53,044 nucleotides of DNA from Chlamydiota bacterium (GTDB lineage: Bacteria > Chlamydiota > Chlamydiia > Chlamydiales > JAAZZY01). The DNA is taken from the NCBI GenBank assembly GCA_022601345.1, contig JAJACU010000040.1:1-53044 (forward strand), given 5' to 3'. Under the pieces are notes generated by a model. It did not search any database. It saw only the letters and a program-made list of their open reading frames with translations, and was not told the origin of the DNA. Both the position numbers and the translations under genes were made by a program. This document shows, piece by piece, positions 42,401-51,158 of this stretch (position 1 is its first letter; each line of letters opens with the position of its first letter).

Positions 42401-45400
42401 CAGTAATTTCAGAGAGTTTTTCCAAAGGAGTTGGGGCACTACATGCGCCGCCTATTGAACGATCTAAGCAAAATAGCAAAAGATTAGGTGGAACGTTTTA
42501 TGAAAAAATTCAATCAGAAGAAGGTCACCCACACCAAAGTTATATGATGGGTAAACCACAAGACGCTAATAGAATTTTAAATGAAATAGACCATCTTATG
42601 CTTTTAGAGCCAGAGGTTCGTATAAATAGAATCTTAGACTATTATTTAAAACCTCATAACATAGACAGCTTAAATAGCTATGTAGGGCAGCTAGGGTTTT
42701 ATGCATCTTTGTTTTCAGACTCTTCTATTAAAGATGCACTTTTAGTTCCAGTTGATGGGCAAATTTTCAGAAAAAAACTGTTAGGCTCTTTAGAGAAAAT
42801 GTTTCGTCATAGTTTCTATAAGAAAGAATACAGAACTCAAATATTTCTTCTGCGCATATATAACATGCTATCTAGGTTTACAGACTATTATTTAAAAGAT
42901 TCTCCTGATAGTTATGAGGGTTTGTCAGTAGAGAGTCATCTTCAGAGGTTGCTGCAAGCTAAAGAGCTCGATGAAGTCGATCGATGTCATGTTTTAGGGG
43001 AAAGTCTTCTCTATGCAATAAATCAAAAAGGCGAAAGACTCGAAGATCTTCAAGAAGTTTTAGAGTTAAGCTTAAAATACAAGAAGGCTCATGAAAATTA
43101 TATTCAGAAAATACGAAAAAGGAATTTTAGCTCTACGGGTCATGGGCTTATATTTTATGAGCAATCTGAAGAGGTTTCGTTTAGGTTTAAGCGGCATTTA
43201 AATAAACATAAGAAGTTAATTATTGAAAATGCGACTCCAATTTTTAACTTTTTGGCAAGTTCAATCGGTTATCAAGTTGGGCCAGAAGATACTTGGAAAG
43301 TAGATGAAAATCTGTCTTTTCCTAATTTTATTTGTGATTCTAAAAATATACATCTTGATCTTTTTAAAGCAGAATTCTCAAGGTTTGGATTTAAAGATAT
43401 ATTTCCTCAATTTCCATCATTTTGTACTCAATCAAGGCAGTATCAAGAAGTATTTAAAGATAGAAATTTTCATTTAACCAGTATCGGAGAAAGCAGATAT
43501 CAGTTTAAAGATACAAATGAAAATTTATATGAAGTTGAAATAGGTCTTTCAGAGGCTCAAAGTTGCAAGCTTAATTTCAAGAGATGGTTTAAGGGTGAAC
43601 TTTTTCAAATTTTACCTAAAACATTAGTCGAAGGTTTAGTGGTAGATGGGTTGTATAAAAATGTCCATTTAATCAGCGGATTTAATTATTGGATATCTAA
43701 AGACCATAAAATTATTTTAAGCTCTAAAGAAACTCTCAAAGATCATTATGTTTATGATCCTAAGGTTCACAGAGGTTTGACATGCGTTGAAACTGGTCAA
43801 ATCCTAGTCGATGTACTCAGTACTCCACTGAGCTTCCTAAAATACTTTGAACTACCCGAGGCCATTAATCTTAGGGTTAGTCCCGTTTTAGAAACAGAAG
43901 ATAGCAGCTTAGATAAACTCGAACTTCTAGAATTTCCAAGACTTATTGCTCATGATGGAGATCCATTAGCTTTTACAAAACAAGGAGATAGATTACTTTG
44001 TAAAAATTATCCAGGTCTTTTTCTTTCATCGAAAAGAGATTTATTTGGAGCAAGAAGTTCAAATATAGTGACTTTAGAGGACTCAGAAGGACGTTTGAAA
44101 CTGGCTTTAATGAGTCCATATAAATTAACATCCAAACCATTAGAGCATGAGTTAAATCCTTCTTTTTCAGAAAATTTGGCTTTAGATCAAAAATCTGAAG
44201 AACATGATTTGAAACAGCCTCTTTTTGTTTACCAAGTTGCATCAAACAAATTCGCTACAAGTGCAAATGCTCAGCTAAGCTATACTTTGAAAGCTCAATC
44301 ACGCTCAGCAGATATTTATTTAGCATACCACTATCTTATTAAGCACAATTACTCCGAAGCTTATAAAGTTTTAAGTCACCTAAAATCTTATGCTCAACAT
44401 TTAAATTCAGAAGAAATTAGTTGGATAAAAGAAATTGTTAATTCTGTAGATTCTTCCAAAGACAACTATGCAGAATCTGTGGCTGTAAGAACTTTAGCAT
44501 TATATATTGCAGTTGAACAGATTAGTTCGGGATGTCGTGCATTCAATAGTGTAGCAGACGAAGAATTTCTTGAGAAAATAGCGAGTTTATATCAACAATA
44601 CATAAATCTTCAGTCGTACCACTCAGATCTTTCTTTAAGTTCTCATGAGGAATTATTAATTCTAGAATTTTTGGCACGCCAAAATTCTTCAATTTCTAGA
44701 ATAGCCTTAAGCTCAAGGAGAGAAGAGAAGCTTAAAGAACTCGGTTTTTCTGCTTCATTTAAAGGCAAAGAGCTTTCAAAGAAAAGCCCTCAACACTCTA
44801 AAGTAGAGCTCGAAGAGTTGAAGGATTCTAGTTTCGACAATATTGATTTTTTCATACAGGAGAAATCAGAACGCAGTTACAGAAGCTTACTGGAGAGTTC
44901 TGATTTTCTGGGTACTTTTTTAACCCCACAGCTCAACGAAATAGATGTAGTTTTTGATACTCTTTATCGAGCAGCCAGAAGTGGGGAACATCTTCAAGTT
45001 GACCTTTCAGCATATCTAATGTTTCTGGGAAATTACAAAGTAGTTGGGGTAAATGCGGATTTTCATAAAGAGTACGTAAGAGGAATGGCAAATTTCATTC
45101 AATTAGTGTCTCAGTATCCCGAAAAATTTCCAGTAGACAACCCCTTTTCAAAAAGTGACGCTGGGCAACGGGCTCAAGATAAGGAATTCAAACTGAAAAA
45201 TGTTGTTCGAGAATTAATTAATCTTTCAAAAAGTAAACAAGCACAGGGTTCATCAGATGTTAAGAAAAGCAAAGTTATAGTGAACCCACCATTAGGACTC
45301 TCTAAAAAAACGACCGATCTTATTCCGAAATTTGAATTGCCTAGGTTGGAAATAGTAGATCAAATTTCTGTAAATGAACCAATTTTTAAGCAGTTATTAA

Positions 45401-48400
45401 CTCAATGTTTTAGCGCCGATCAGAAAGAGCATATTCTCAAGCAACAATGCGCTGGGGGTTTGAATTTTAAATCTAGTAAAGGAATGGACGATTTTTCTTT
45501 GAGAGCTTTTCATGAGGCTCAAGATGATCTCGATTACTACTCGAGCTTACCTTTAAAAGAATCTTATTCCTTAGCTCAATATGGGTTGCTTGACCATACT
45601 GTAAAGTATTTTGGAGAAAACCTCGTACAACTGAGCATAAAACAAAAAAAATTAGTCTCTAAAATGAGAGAAAAGATAGAACTTCTTGCAAATAGTGATG
45701 CTTGTGAGGCCTCTGAAAGAGTTAAAATGAACTTAGGTCATATTTCTGATACTAAGAGATATATTAGCGTTGATGATTTATTGGGGACTTATCTTTTTCA
45801 AGATTCTCAAAAGTACTTTGAGATGAATCCATCACTAGGAGCAGATCAAATTACTCAATTAAATCAATTGATTACCCAGTATCTTGTAGAAGCTACTTAC
45901 CTTCAAAAGTTAAATCGTGTCAAGGAGAGCTTAGCAGGTTTTTTTGAAAGTAAAAAGCATTCAATGCAAAGCGCTGTAAAAAAAGTCGTGGAGCTAGCTC
46001 ACTTAGAGCGTCACTATTCAATTAAAAGTAATCCCTTATATCTTGTGTTTGAGTATTACTCAGATATTTTGCTCTACCCAAAACAAATAGAAAAGTTGGC
46101 CTTGTTTCAGCAGTATATGAAGAAACCTAAAGAGAATTATGATGCGGGGCTTATTTTAGAAGCAATAATGGGATTTGGTAAGTCTAAGGTCATCATGCCA
46201 CTTCTTGCTCTAGAGGCAGCTTATCAAAAACATGTTCCCGTTATAGTAATGCCTGAGAATTTAATAGAATCTATTGGTGATGATCTCACTGGAACTTTAA
46301 GCCGTTTTAATCGAGAAGTTAAGCTTTTAATTATCAATAGGTCAAAAGAAGATCTACTTGAAAAACTTGGAGATATGTGGTTGTTGTTGCAAAAAGCAGT
46401 TGCTAATCAAGAAGCTATTTTAGTAAGTAGCAAAAGTTTGCATACTCTTTTATTAAACTACATAGAGTTTCTAACAGGCCTAAGTAAAAAGAACTCAAAA
46501 TCTGATCAGATTCTACAATTATTTAGAGACATATTTTCAGTGCTCAGGAAGTCTAGTTTGCCCATTTTTGATGAAGCCGATTTACTTTTTAATTGTCGTC
46601 ATGAAACGCAGCATGCAACAGGACTTTTTGAGCCGCTCAAACCTACACATATTGATTTGTCGACTAAAATTTATAAGCTGATAATAACTCATCAAGATAA
46701 GCTCGGTTTTAATTTTAGCTTTCTGCCTGATAGTAAAGAGAGAAAAGTTCTCTCTGCAAATGATTACGAAACTATTGTAAAGCCCTTTTTAGCTAGAAAG
46801 ATGATAGATGCTTTTAAAAGTGAAGGTCAGTTTTCAACTCTAGCTGAGAAGTTGGAGCTCAATAAAGGCACTGATCGTGGGAAAAATAATTTGGAAAATT
46901 TGTCCCGCTACCTCTTAGGGGATGACAGCCAAGAAACAAGAGCTTTTTTTAGTGGAATCAGAGACGACGAAATGGCTAATTTAATTGCTCTTACCTATGC
47001 TCAGCTTAACATTTTCTTACCTTTGACTTTGAGTAAGAGTTTGAAAGAGCATTATGGATCGCCAGAAGATAGGAAGAAGGGAATTGCAATTCCTTACCAA
47101 CTTGGGAAAGAAAAGACAGGCTCTGAATTTGGAAATCCATATGAGACAGTTAATTATTCCATTCAAACGTATTTGCAAGAAGGAATTCCGCATGAGTTAA
47201 TTGAAAAAGATCTCAAAATTCTGGTTCACAATATTTTAGAATTATTGATGCGATTTCCTGAAGCTAATATACGCCAATTTTCTCTTTTTGAAGAGATTAA
47301 AGCCCTGTATCCCGATGTAAAAACACTTCCTTTGACAGCAGATGAAATAAAAAAAGTTTGCCAAGACCTCAATAGCTCTCCCGATAAGAAACTAAAGTTT
47401 ATTAATAAATATTTGCTTCCAAATATTAGAAATTATCCTCAAAAGGTAAGTGTAAATGCTCAAAGTTTCAAATGGCTATTTAGTAAAATAACTGGTTTTA
47501 CCGGGACCATGTGGAATGCAGAAACATTTCCTGAAAGAATTGAGACTGTCCCATCTGAAGGAATTACAGGTAATACAATTACACAAATTTTAGACAAATC
47601 TAAAAAGAGTGTTGCCATTGTAGAAAATGAATCAGAGGCTTTTGAAAAATTACCAGATCTGATATCCGATGAAAGAGTCAAGGCATACATTGATCTAAGT
47701 GGACACTTTGATTCCTATTCTAGAGAGTTTATAGCCCAAGAAATTCTGAAAATTAAAAGCGATCAGGGCATCAAAGGAGTTGTCTATTACAACGAACATA
47801 ACGAGATTGTTGTTTATCAATCCAAAGAAGAACCCGCAGTAGCTTTTGATCAAAGCTCTCTTAAAAACCATCCAGAGAAACGCTTTACTTTTTATGATCA
47901 TCAAAGAACTACGGGTGCAGATATTAAGCAAGCTCCTACTTCGAGGGCTGTACTTTCATTTAGTAAGCATACAACTTGGAGAGACCTCTCTCAGGCCGCT
48001 TGGCGTATGAGAGGTTTAGAAAATGGCCAAGCTGTGGACTTTGTTGTAACCAATCCAGATAAGCAGCTTATACTTGCAAGTCTCAAAAGAGAGCAGAGTG
48101 ACGAAATCTCTCCAGAACTCCTTATTGAATATGCACTTTCTCACCAGCAACAAATAAAAGCTAGAGACAATTTACTTGCTCAAAAGCAAAAAATATTGGC
48201 CGTCTTACAAGAAGAAATTTTCAATAAAATTGTAGGTTCTGAGCTTTCTGTTGAGCAAACCTATAAAGTATTTGGCACTTATAAAGATCTTTTTGTTACC
48301 GAAACAAGTGATTGCCCAAAAGATCAGTTTACCTTTGCAGAAGTTTTCCAAGATACTCAGAAAGTTTTATATGCATATATTGAAAAGCTAGAGAAAAAAT

Positions 48401-49353
48401 ATAAGCCCCTTTTCATTTTATCTGAATGGCAAATTATCAAGGCTAAAATAGAGCAAGTGTTAAACTTTGGTGATATGCCGCTTGAAGTGAAGTCTTCAGA
48501 GGTGGATCAGAAATCTGCCACGTCTCTTGAACAGCACCTATATGTAGAAGTGCAACAAGAAAAAGAAGTAGAACAAGAGTCTGAGAAAGAAACTCAAAAA
48601 ACAACATCTTATGGTGCTTCAGAATTGTGTAGAATATGGGACTACAATTGGTCTGACAAACTGTTTAGCAAAGAATCTGGTCCCATTGACATGGAAATGC
48701 TTATTTCTGGGCCTTTAGCTAAGGCTTCCAAAGAAGGTTTTTTAGATCTGCACCCAGCAAACCATGTAGAGAAAAGCTTTATAGGTAAATTCTTAAGTGA
48801 AAATATTTTATTTGAAAAACTCTTGTTAAACGTTGAGAGTAGCGCGTCTAGTCAAAAATCGGCCAATTATTCCTTAAAGAATCTATGTTCAGGGTTTGTC
48901 TATGAGGCTCTTTGTGTTAAAACAAGCCGAGGCTTGAAATTCATTTTACTAGATAAGCAATCGGGTCAAGAGTGGAAACAATTTTTAGCTCAAAAGCATC
49001 ATGAAGGCAAGAAAGCTACATCGCAACCAACTTTTTTAATAAGCTTACATTCCAAAGAGGTTGTAGCAACCAGTTCAGCAAAATCTGACTATGAAATGGA
49101 TCAAATGCTTAAGTCGAAGGAACTCATGGGACTAAAAGCTCAAGCAAAGTTGGCTTTGGGCGCCATTCATTTTTCATTAGATGAAATAAAAGCCTTAGAG
49201 AGCTGGGTTGAGACCCATCAGATTGATAAAAAAGATCTTTTAAATTATTTTGTTGAAAAAATAAGCTTGCTAGATGAGAGATATCAAGATTTTCCTGGAA
49301 GTTCATTGCATTGGTTCCTAAAAGGATCTTTAAAGGGTCAAATTAAAGTTTGA
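39481..49353 (+). CDS. Giant 3290-residue protein: putative Cys/His protease module plus DUF3638/DUF3645-like helicase/SecA-type ATPase
   Basis: One uninterrupted 9.9-kb frame. N-terminal part: GHALLYRF (His327) after FGGWAGHD, then IINTGSG, and QFSGTCAYRSLL (Cys446), a plausible catalytic Cys/His pair. Residues ~500-2200 are mostly helical without known motifs. ATPase core: Walker A IMGFGKSK (Lys2234), Walker B FDEADLLF (2364-2367, a DEAD box), motif-III-like ITGFTGTMW (2670-2678), DHQRTTGADI (2806-2815), and motif-VI-like QAAWRMRG with Arg2842/Arg2844. The order and wording match, from memory, the eukaryotic DUF3638/DUF3645 proteins ('GxGKTSVIVPML', 'SGFSGT', 'DxxxTRGTDLK', 'QACMRMR') and are reminiscent of SecA. 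A glutamate/glutamine-rich segment (about 3022-3043) precedes a ~240-residue C-terminal domain. No signal peptide. A TATAAT box stands at 39443; the ribosome site AAGAAGG is far (about 11 bases) from the ATG. Function unknown. Confidence 0.8.
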   Translation: MNYYLSNVYSSLATNFGSSSIGGMFSNFSPLVECAIEALFTTKQVSTKQDDFSEGSIAHDLQINIPVVIKCPAIGRAWKITQEFFGATVSEEKKPERSSLFSIISTELSQCLHRIYDKSPYQLKGISKQISSLYNLLPSQPKLLFGIQGNSSIEEKISKKLVQLQKSCFAPGKFKETNLISKAMEESFVVSDKLLLHVLGDSFGTDSGLEGMSAFQKYNWDKESTSSGHLMNFLELQQKIKNSHYPAAMLLKSVREAVEFSKEFYKKRPSLCKRLKGEDSPSCFNDRSKKEMQSLSATMRSKLQSMQPGTAFHMFGGWAGHDSSSGHALLYRFSKQADGLFSFEIINTGSGLSNHLHHHDNGILKTVFNRGKKNVSLEDLTSQAFVTALYEIYARKQNYDANFEITIAWDVDHIYQFLSERVLTGDDFVGDISEKDWMQPQFSGTCAYRSLLQMYNKDITEKQKFRLELELGIWTLKNHLSSLNFSRAKEFTIDLIRKSISAYSKQLTHSLKKYPKLFNLEELTQITSYLEAGKAVVSALREQFKLLSMNIEGSLSLYKKAIGVVIPPNALDQEIMQLETGTVSYESISFGFAYNFSIVDRLDSDNWTQELSGVVEHLKQASEMDLHSYVNQLMFDLTAKLKSIDFSGLDISQRHQAINGIHLLTKEFYKSRALMESGEKIFAKSYLTMLRSNLMIHRLMNPKMAQELGFDYPLKFLFPSLDVTDSILFSYSSPEDLDEIQSIQSELKEQEIQSKYDDKAIFGFIESGGAYLVHFVNELKLNDKLSFLKDSESATFLRDVFVKSLFKLLGKKNLEREPDAKPMYETVGEWIVNLKGDFSAKNTQIAELPELWYQLISQSSMLDFFSRGLLSIDDAEIIDQDTCLFTIEAEKKNTFNGSPEYTIRLGDEKRASEDFKALNAKHSLKTIASKAREKLNSIDFSTMYMKKFPFLLLQTHVDLQSIGMLDDLSSKGSSVISESFSKGVGALHAPPIERSKQNSKRLGGTFYEKIQSEEGHPHQSYMMGKPQDANRILNEIDHLMLLEPEVRINRILDYYLKPHNIDSLNSYVGQLGFYASLFSDSSIKDALLVPVDGQIFRKKLLGSLEKMFRHSFYKKEYRTQIFLLRIYNMLSRFTDYYLKDSPDSYEGLSVESHLQRLLQAKELDEVDRCHVLGESLLYAINQKGERLEDLQEVLELSLKYKKAHENYIQKIRKRNFSSTGHGLIFYEQSEEVSFRFKRHLNKHKKLIIENATPIFNFLASSIGYQVGPEDTWKVDENLSFPNFICDSKNIHLDLFKAEFSRFGFKDIFPQFPSFCTQSRQYQEVFKDRNFHLTSIGESRYQFKDTNENLYEVEIGLSEAQSCKLNFKRWFKGELFQILPKTLVEGLVVDGLYKNVHLISGFNYWISKDHKIILSSKETLKDHYVYDPKVHRGLTCVETGQILVDVLSTPLSFLKYFELPEAINLRVSPVLETEDSSLDKLELLEFPRLIAHDGDPLAFTKQGDRLLCKNYPGLFLSSKRDLFGARSSNIVTLEDSEGRLKLALMSPYKLTSKPLEHELNPSFSENLALDQKSEEHDLKQPLFVYQVASNKFATSANAQLSYTLKAQSRSADIYLAYHYLIKHNYSEAYKVLSHLKSYAQHLNSEEISWIKEIVNSVDSSKDNYAESVAVRTLALYIAVEQISSGCRAFNSVADEEFLEKIASLYQQYINLQSYHSDLSLSSHEELLILEFLARQNSSISRIALSSRREEKLKELGFSASFKGKELSKKSPQHSKVELEELKDSSFDNIDFFIQEKSERSYRSLLESSDFLGTFLTPQLNEIDVVFDTLYRAARSGEHLQVDLSAYLMFLGNYKVVGVNADFHKEYVRGMANFIQLVSQYPEKFPVDNPFSKSDAGQRAQDKEFKLKNVVRELINLSKSKQAQGSSDVKKSKVIVNPPLGLSKKTTDLIPKFELPRLEIVDQISVNEPIFKQLLTQCFSADQKEHILKQQCAGGLNFKSSKGMDDFSLRAFHEAQDDLDYYSSLPLKESYSLAQYGLLDHTVKYFGENLVQLSIKQKKLVSKMREKIELLANSDACEASERVKMNLGHISDTKRYISVDDLLGTYLFQDSQKYFEMNPSLGADQITQLNQLITQYLVEATYLQKLNRVKESLAGFFESKKHSMQSAVKKVVELAHLERHYSIKSNPLYLVFEYYSDILLYPKQIEKLALFQQYMKKPKENYDAGLILEAIMGFGKSKVIMPLLALEAAYQKHVPVIVMPENLIESIGDDLTGTLSRFNREVKLLIINRSKEDLLEKLGDMWLLLQKAVANQEAILVSSKSLHTLLLNYIEFLTGLSKKNSKSDQILQLFRDIFSVLRKSSLPIFDEADLLFNCRHETQHATGLFEPLKPTHIDLSTKIYKLIITHQDKLGFNFSFLPDSKERKVLSANDYETIVKPFLARKMIDAFKSEGQFSTLAEKLELNKGTDRGKNNLENLSRYLLGDDSQETRAFFSGIRDDEMANLIALTYAQLNIFLPLTLSKSLKEHYGSPEDRKKGIAIPYQLGKEKTGSEFGNPYETVNYSIQTYLQEGIPHELIEKDLKILVHNILELLMRFPEANIRQFSLFEEIKALYPDVKTLPLTADEIKKVCQDLNSSPDKKLKFINKYLLPNIRNYPQKVSVNAQSFKWLFSKITGFTGTMWNAETFPERIETVPSEGITGNTITQILDKSKKSVAIVENESEAFEKLPDLISDERVKAYIDLSGHFDSYSREFIAQEILKIKSDQGIKGVVYYNEHNEIVVYQSKEEPAVAFDQSSLKNHPEKRFTFYDHQRTTGADIKQAPTSRAVLSFSKHTTWRDLSQAAWRMRGLENGQAVDFVVTNPDKQLILASLKREQSDEISPELLIEYALSHQQQIKARDNLLAQKQKILAVLQEEIFNKIVGSELSVEQTYKVFGTYKDLFVTETSDCPKDQFTFAEVFQDTQKVLYAYIEKLEKKYKPLFILSEWQIIKAKIEQVLNFGDMPLEVKSSEVDQKSATSLEQHLYVEVQQEKEVEQESEKETQKTTSYGASELCRIWDYNWSDKLFSKESGPIDMEMLISGPLAKASKEGFLDLHPANHVEKSFIGKFLSENILFEKLLLNVESSASSQKSANYSLKNLCSGFVYEALCVKTSRGLKFILLDKQSGQEWKQFLAQKHHEGKKATSQPTFLISLHSKEVVATSSAKSDYEMDQMLKSKELMGLKAQAKLALGAIHFSLDEIKALESWVETHQIDKKDLLNYFVEKISLLDERYQDFPGSSLHWFLKGSLKGQIKV

Positions 49354-49403
49354 TAGCAGCTTTAAATAGTTTTTTTAATGAGAAATTAAAGAAATTCTTA
49401 TCC

Positions 49404-49432
49404 TAAAAGCTGTGCCTTTTTATTAGCTTTTA
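49404..49432 (+). terminator. Weak hairpin after the giant gene
   Basis: TAAAAGCT (49404-49411) pairs with AGCTTTTA (49425-49432) around a 13-base loop, 50 bases after the stop. No U-run follows the stem (AATTAG), so termination is only possible. Confidence 0.35.
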
Positions 49433-49465
49433 ATTAGTTTGTTAAATATAATAATAACTTTTTTG

Positions 49466-49494
49466 TTGAAAGTTGTATTTATAACGTATATAAT
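49466..49494 (+). promoter_or_regulatory. Near-consensus promoter of the yceD-rpmF-plsX cluster
   Basis: TTGAAA (49466-49471), exactly 17 bases, then TATAAT (49489-49494). It is the best sigma-70-type match in the window. Expected transcription start is about 49501, at or just after the GTG proposed as the yceD start. Confidence 0.75.
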
Positions 49495-49498
49495 TATT

Positions 49499-49921
49499 GT
49501 GTTAGATCAAAATTTTATTATTAATACTGACCGTTTGAGAAAAAGCAAAGAGCTTAAGGTCAAGGTTAATTTTAAGGCTTCTAGTGACTTTTTAAAGCTG
49601 GAAGAAACTGAAGTTAACTTTGGTGAAACGGTTGAAGTACAGGGCGAAGTTTACATCGTTGATGATCAGTTGATCATACACTTTGATGTTTATGCCACCG
49701 TAGTGTCTGCTTGTAGTGTTTGTAATGGCAGTGCTCAAGCAGAGATACGTATTAAGAGCCTTTACCATGCAGAAGATCTAAATGAAGTCAAAGGACCATA
49801 TTTTGATTTTGGAGCTGTCTTGCGTGAAGAAATAATATTGGAAGTCCCAAGGTTTATTGAATGCAACCAAGGGAAATGTCCAGAAAGAGAATTAATTAAA
49901 CCTTATTTAGTAGAAAATTGA
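49499..49921 (+). CDS. yceD: YceD-family protein (DUF177)
   Basis: The family member that regularly precedes rpmF and plsX and is linked to 23S rRNA/ribosome assembly. Visible marks are the strand NFGETVEVQGEVYIVDDQLIIHFDV, the metal-type pair CSVC (about residue 78) and a C-terminal EVPRFIECNQGKCPERE. The start is uncertain: no ATG exists in the frame. GTG at 49499 gives 140 residues beginning near the conserved FIINTDRL; an upstream TTG at 49439 would add a hydrophobic stretch that does not belong to the family. Because the promoter at 49466-49494 abuts this GTG, the message may be leaderless. Stop is 15 bases before rpmF. Confidence 0.8.
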   Translation: MLDQNFIINTDRLRKSKELKVKVNFKASSDFLKLEETEVNFGETVEVQGEVYIVDDQLIIHFDVYATVVSACSVCNGSAQAEIRIKSLYHAEDLNEVKGPYFDFGAVLREEIILEVPRFIECNQGKCPERELIKPYLVEN

Positions 49922-49936
49922 TAATAGGAGACCACC

Positions 49937-50119
49937 ATGGCTGTACCTCGTAATCGCTGCTCTAATGCTAGCAAGGGATCTCGCAGATCTCACCACCGAA
50001 AAAAAACAATTAACTTTGTTTCATGTTCTAATTGTGGAACATTAACGATGTCCCACAGAATTTGTCTTGGATGTGGATCATATAATGGTCGCCAAGTTTT
50101 AAAAGTAGAAGCTGAGTAG
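49937..50119 (+). CDS. rpmF: Large ribosomal subunit protein bL32
   Basis: 60 residues beginning MAVPRNRCSNASKGSRRSHH, the standard L32 start (usually MAVPKxKxSxSxxxxRRSH). Zinc-type cysteine pairs CSNC and CLGC are both intact, so this is the zinc-binding form. AGGAG lies 7 bases before the ATG. It follows yceD by 15 bases and precedes plsX by 4, the usual bacterial order. Confidence 0.97.
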   Translation: MAVPRNRCSNASKGSRRSHHRKKTINFVSCSNCGTLTMSHRICLGCGSYNGRQVLKVEAE

Positions 50120-50123
50120 GCCT

Positions 50124-51158
50124 ATGCTGCGCCTAGTTGTTGATATTATGGGAAGTGACTCTGATCCACTTGATCTGTTTCAAGGGGTTATTCAGGCTGC
50201 TGATTTATTTGGAGCCGATTGTCACTTTACAGTTTTAGCAACAAAGCAAATCATTAACAGGTGCAATGAGAATTTTAAGGAGCTCTCTTCTTCAATTCAG
50301 CTTGAAGAGGCAGAAGAAGAAGTTCTTATGGAAGATTCACCACTACTTGTTGTTCGTCGAAAGCACAAATCTTCAATGGCACTAGGAGTGGGTAAACTCA
50401 AAGATAAATCTTGCGATGGGCTAATCACTGCTGGAAATACAGGCGCCATTACAGCTTTTGCAACCCTTGAATTGAAAAAACTTCCAACAATTGAGCGCCC
50501 TGCGCTACTTGCTACACTTCCCACTGAAAGGGGAAAGGTTGCAATTCTAGATGTTGGAGCTAACATCACTTTTAGACCTAGGTATCTAATGCAATTTGCT
50601 CTTATGGGCGCAATTTATCAAAAAATTGAACAAGGTATTTCGGACCCTAAAATTGGTTTACTAAACATTGGTGGAGAGGCGCGTAAAGGTACGCGTGTTG
50701 TTCGTCAAGCCTATGACTATTTTAATCATTATGCAGAGCGTCTAGAAGAAAAAAACTTGCATTTTGAAGGAAACATTGAAGCTCGTGATGTTTTTGAAGG
50801 GAAAGTTGATGTGATTGTCGCTGATGGTTTTACTGGAAATGTTTTCTTGAAAACATGTGAAGGAGTTTCAAGCTTCATTGTCGATCAAATCAGTAAACGG
50901 TTTAGCAATCTGCCTTTTATAAACCCAAAAAAACAATTCCAACAGTTAGAAAAATATTTAGATTATGCTGAATACCCTGGAGCAGTAATGCTTGGTGTTG
51001 ACAGTGTTATTGTTAAATGTCATGGTTGCTCATCATCACTTGCTATGTTTAATGGCATAAAAGGTGCTTATCACTTGGCAAAAAATAAGATAATTGGAAA
51101 GATTGAAGATCAATTAAAAGAATTTCAAACAGAGTTCTCAGAACTAGCGACTATATGA
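50124..51158 (+). CDS. plsX: Phosphate acyltransferase PlsX
   Basis: Converts acyl-ACP to acyl-phosphate for phospholipid synthesis at the inner face of the membrane. The start is RLVVDIMGSDSDP, with GSD in place of the common GGD. Later blocks are GLITAGNTGAITAFA, LDVGANI, GLLNIGGEARKGT, VIVADGFTGNVFLKTCEG and VIVKCHGCSS, all typical. Its 344 residues are normal. It lies 4 bases after rpmF and its stop overlaps the glycosyltransferase start in an ATGA, so all four genes from yceD on form one operon. Confidence 0.96.
   Translation: MLRLVVDIMGSDSDPLDLFQGVIQAADLFGADCHFTVLATKQIINRCNENFKELSSSIQLEEAEEEVLMEDSPLLVVRRKHKSSMALGVGKLKDKSCDGLITAGNTGAITAFATLELKKLPTIERPALLATLPTERGKVAILDVGANITFRPRYLMQFALMGAIYQKIEQGISDPKIGLLNIGGEARKGTRVVRQAYDYFNHYAERLEEKNLHFEGNIEARDVFEGKVDVIVADGFTGNVFLKTCEGVSSFIVDQISKRFSNLPFINPKKQFQQLEKYLDYAEYPGAVMLGVDSVIVKCHGCSSSLAMFNGIKGAYHLAKNKIIGKIEDQLKEFQTEFSELATI

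Noticed and set aside
39481-49353. SecA paralogue (accessory Sec2 translocase)
   Set aside because: Only the general motor motifs resemble SecA; size, order of extra domains and the wording of motifs fit the DUF3638/DUF3645-like pattern better, and no SecY2 or substrate gene is near.
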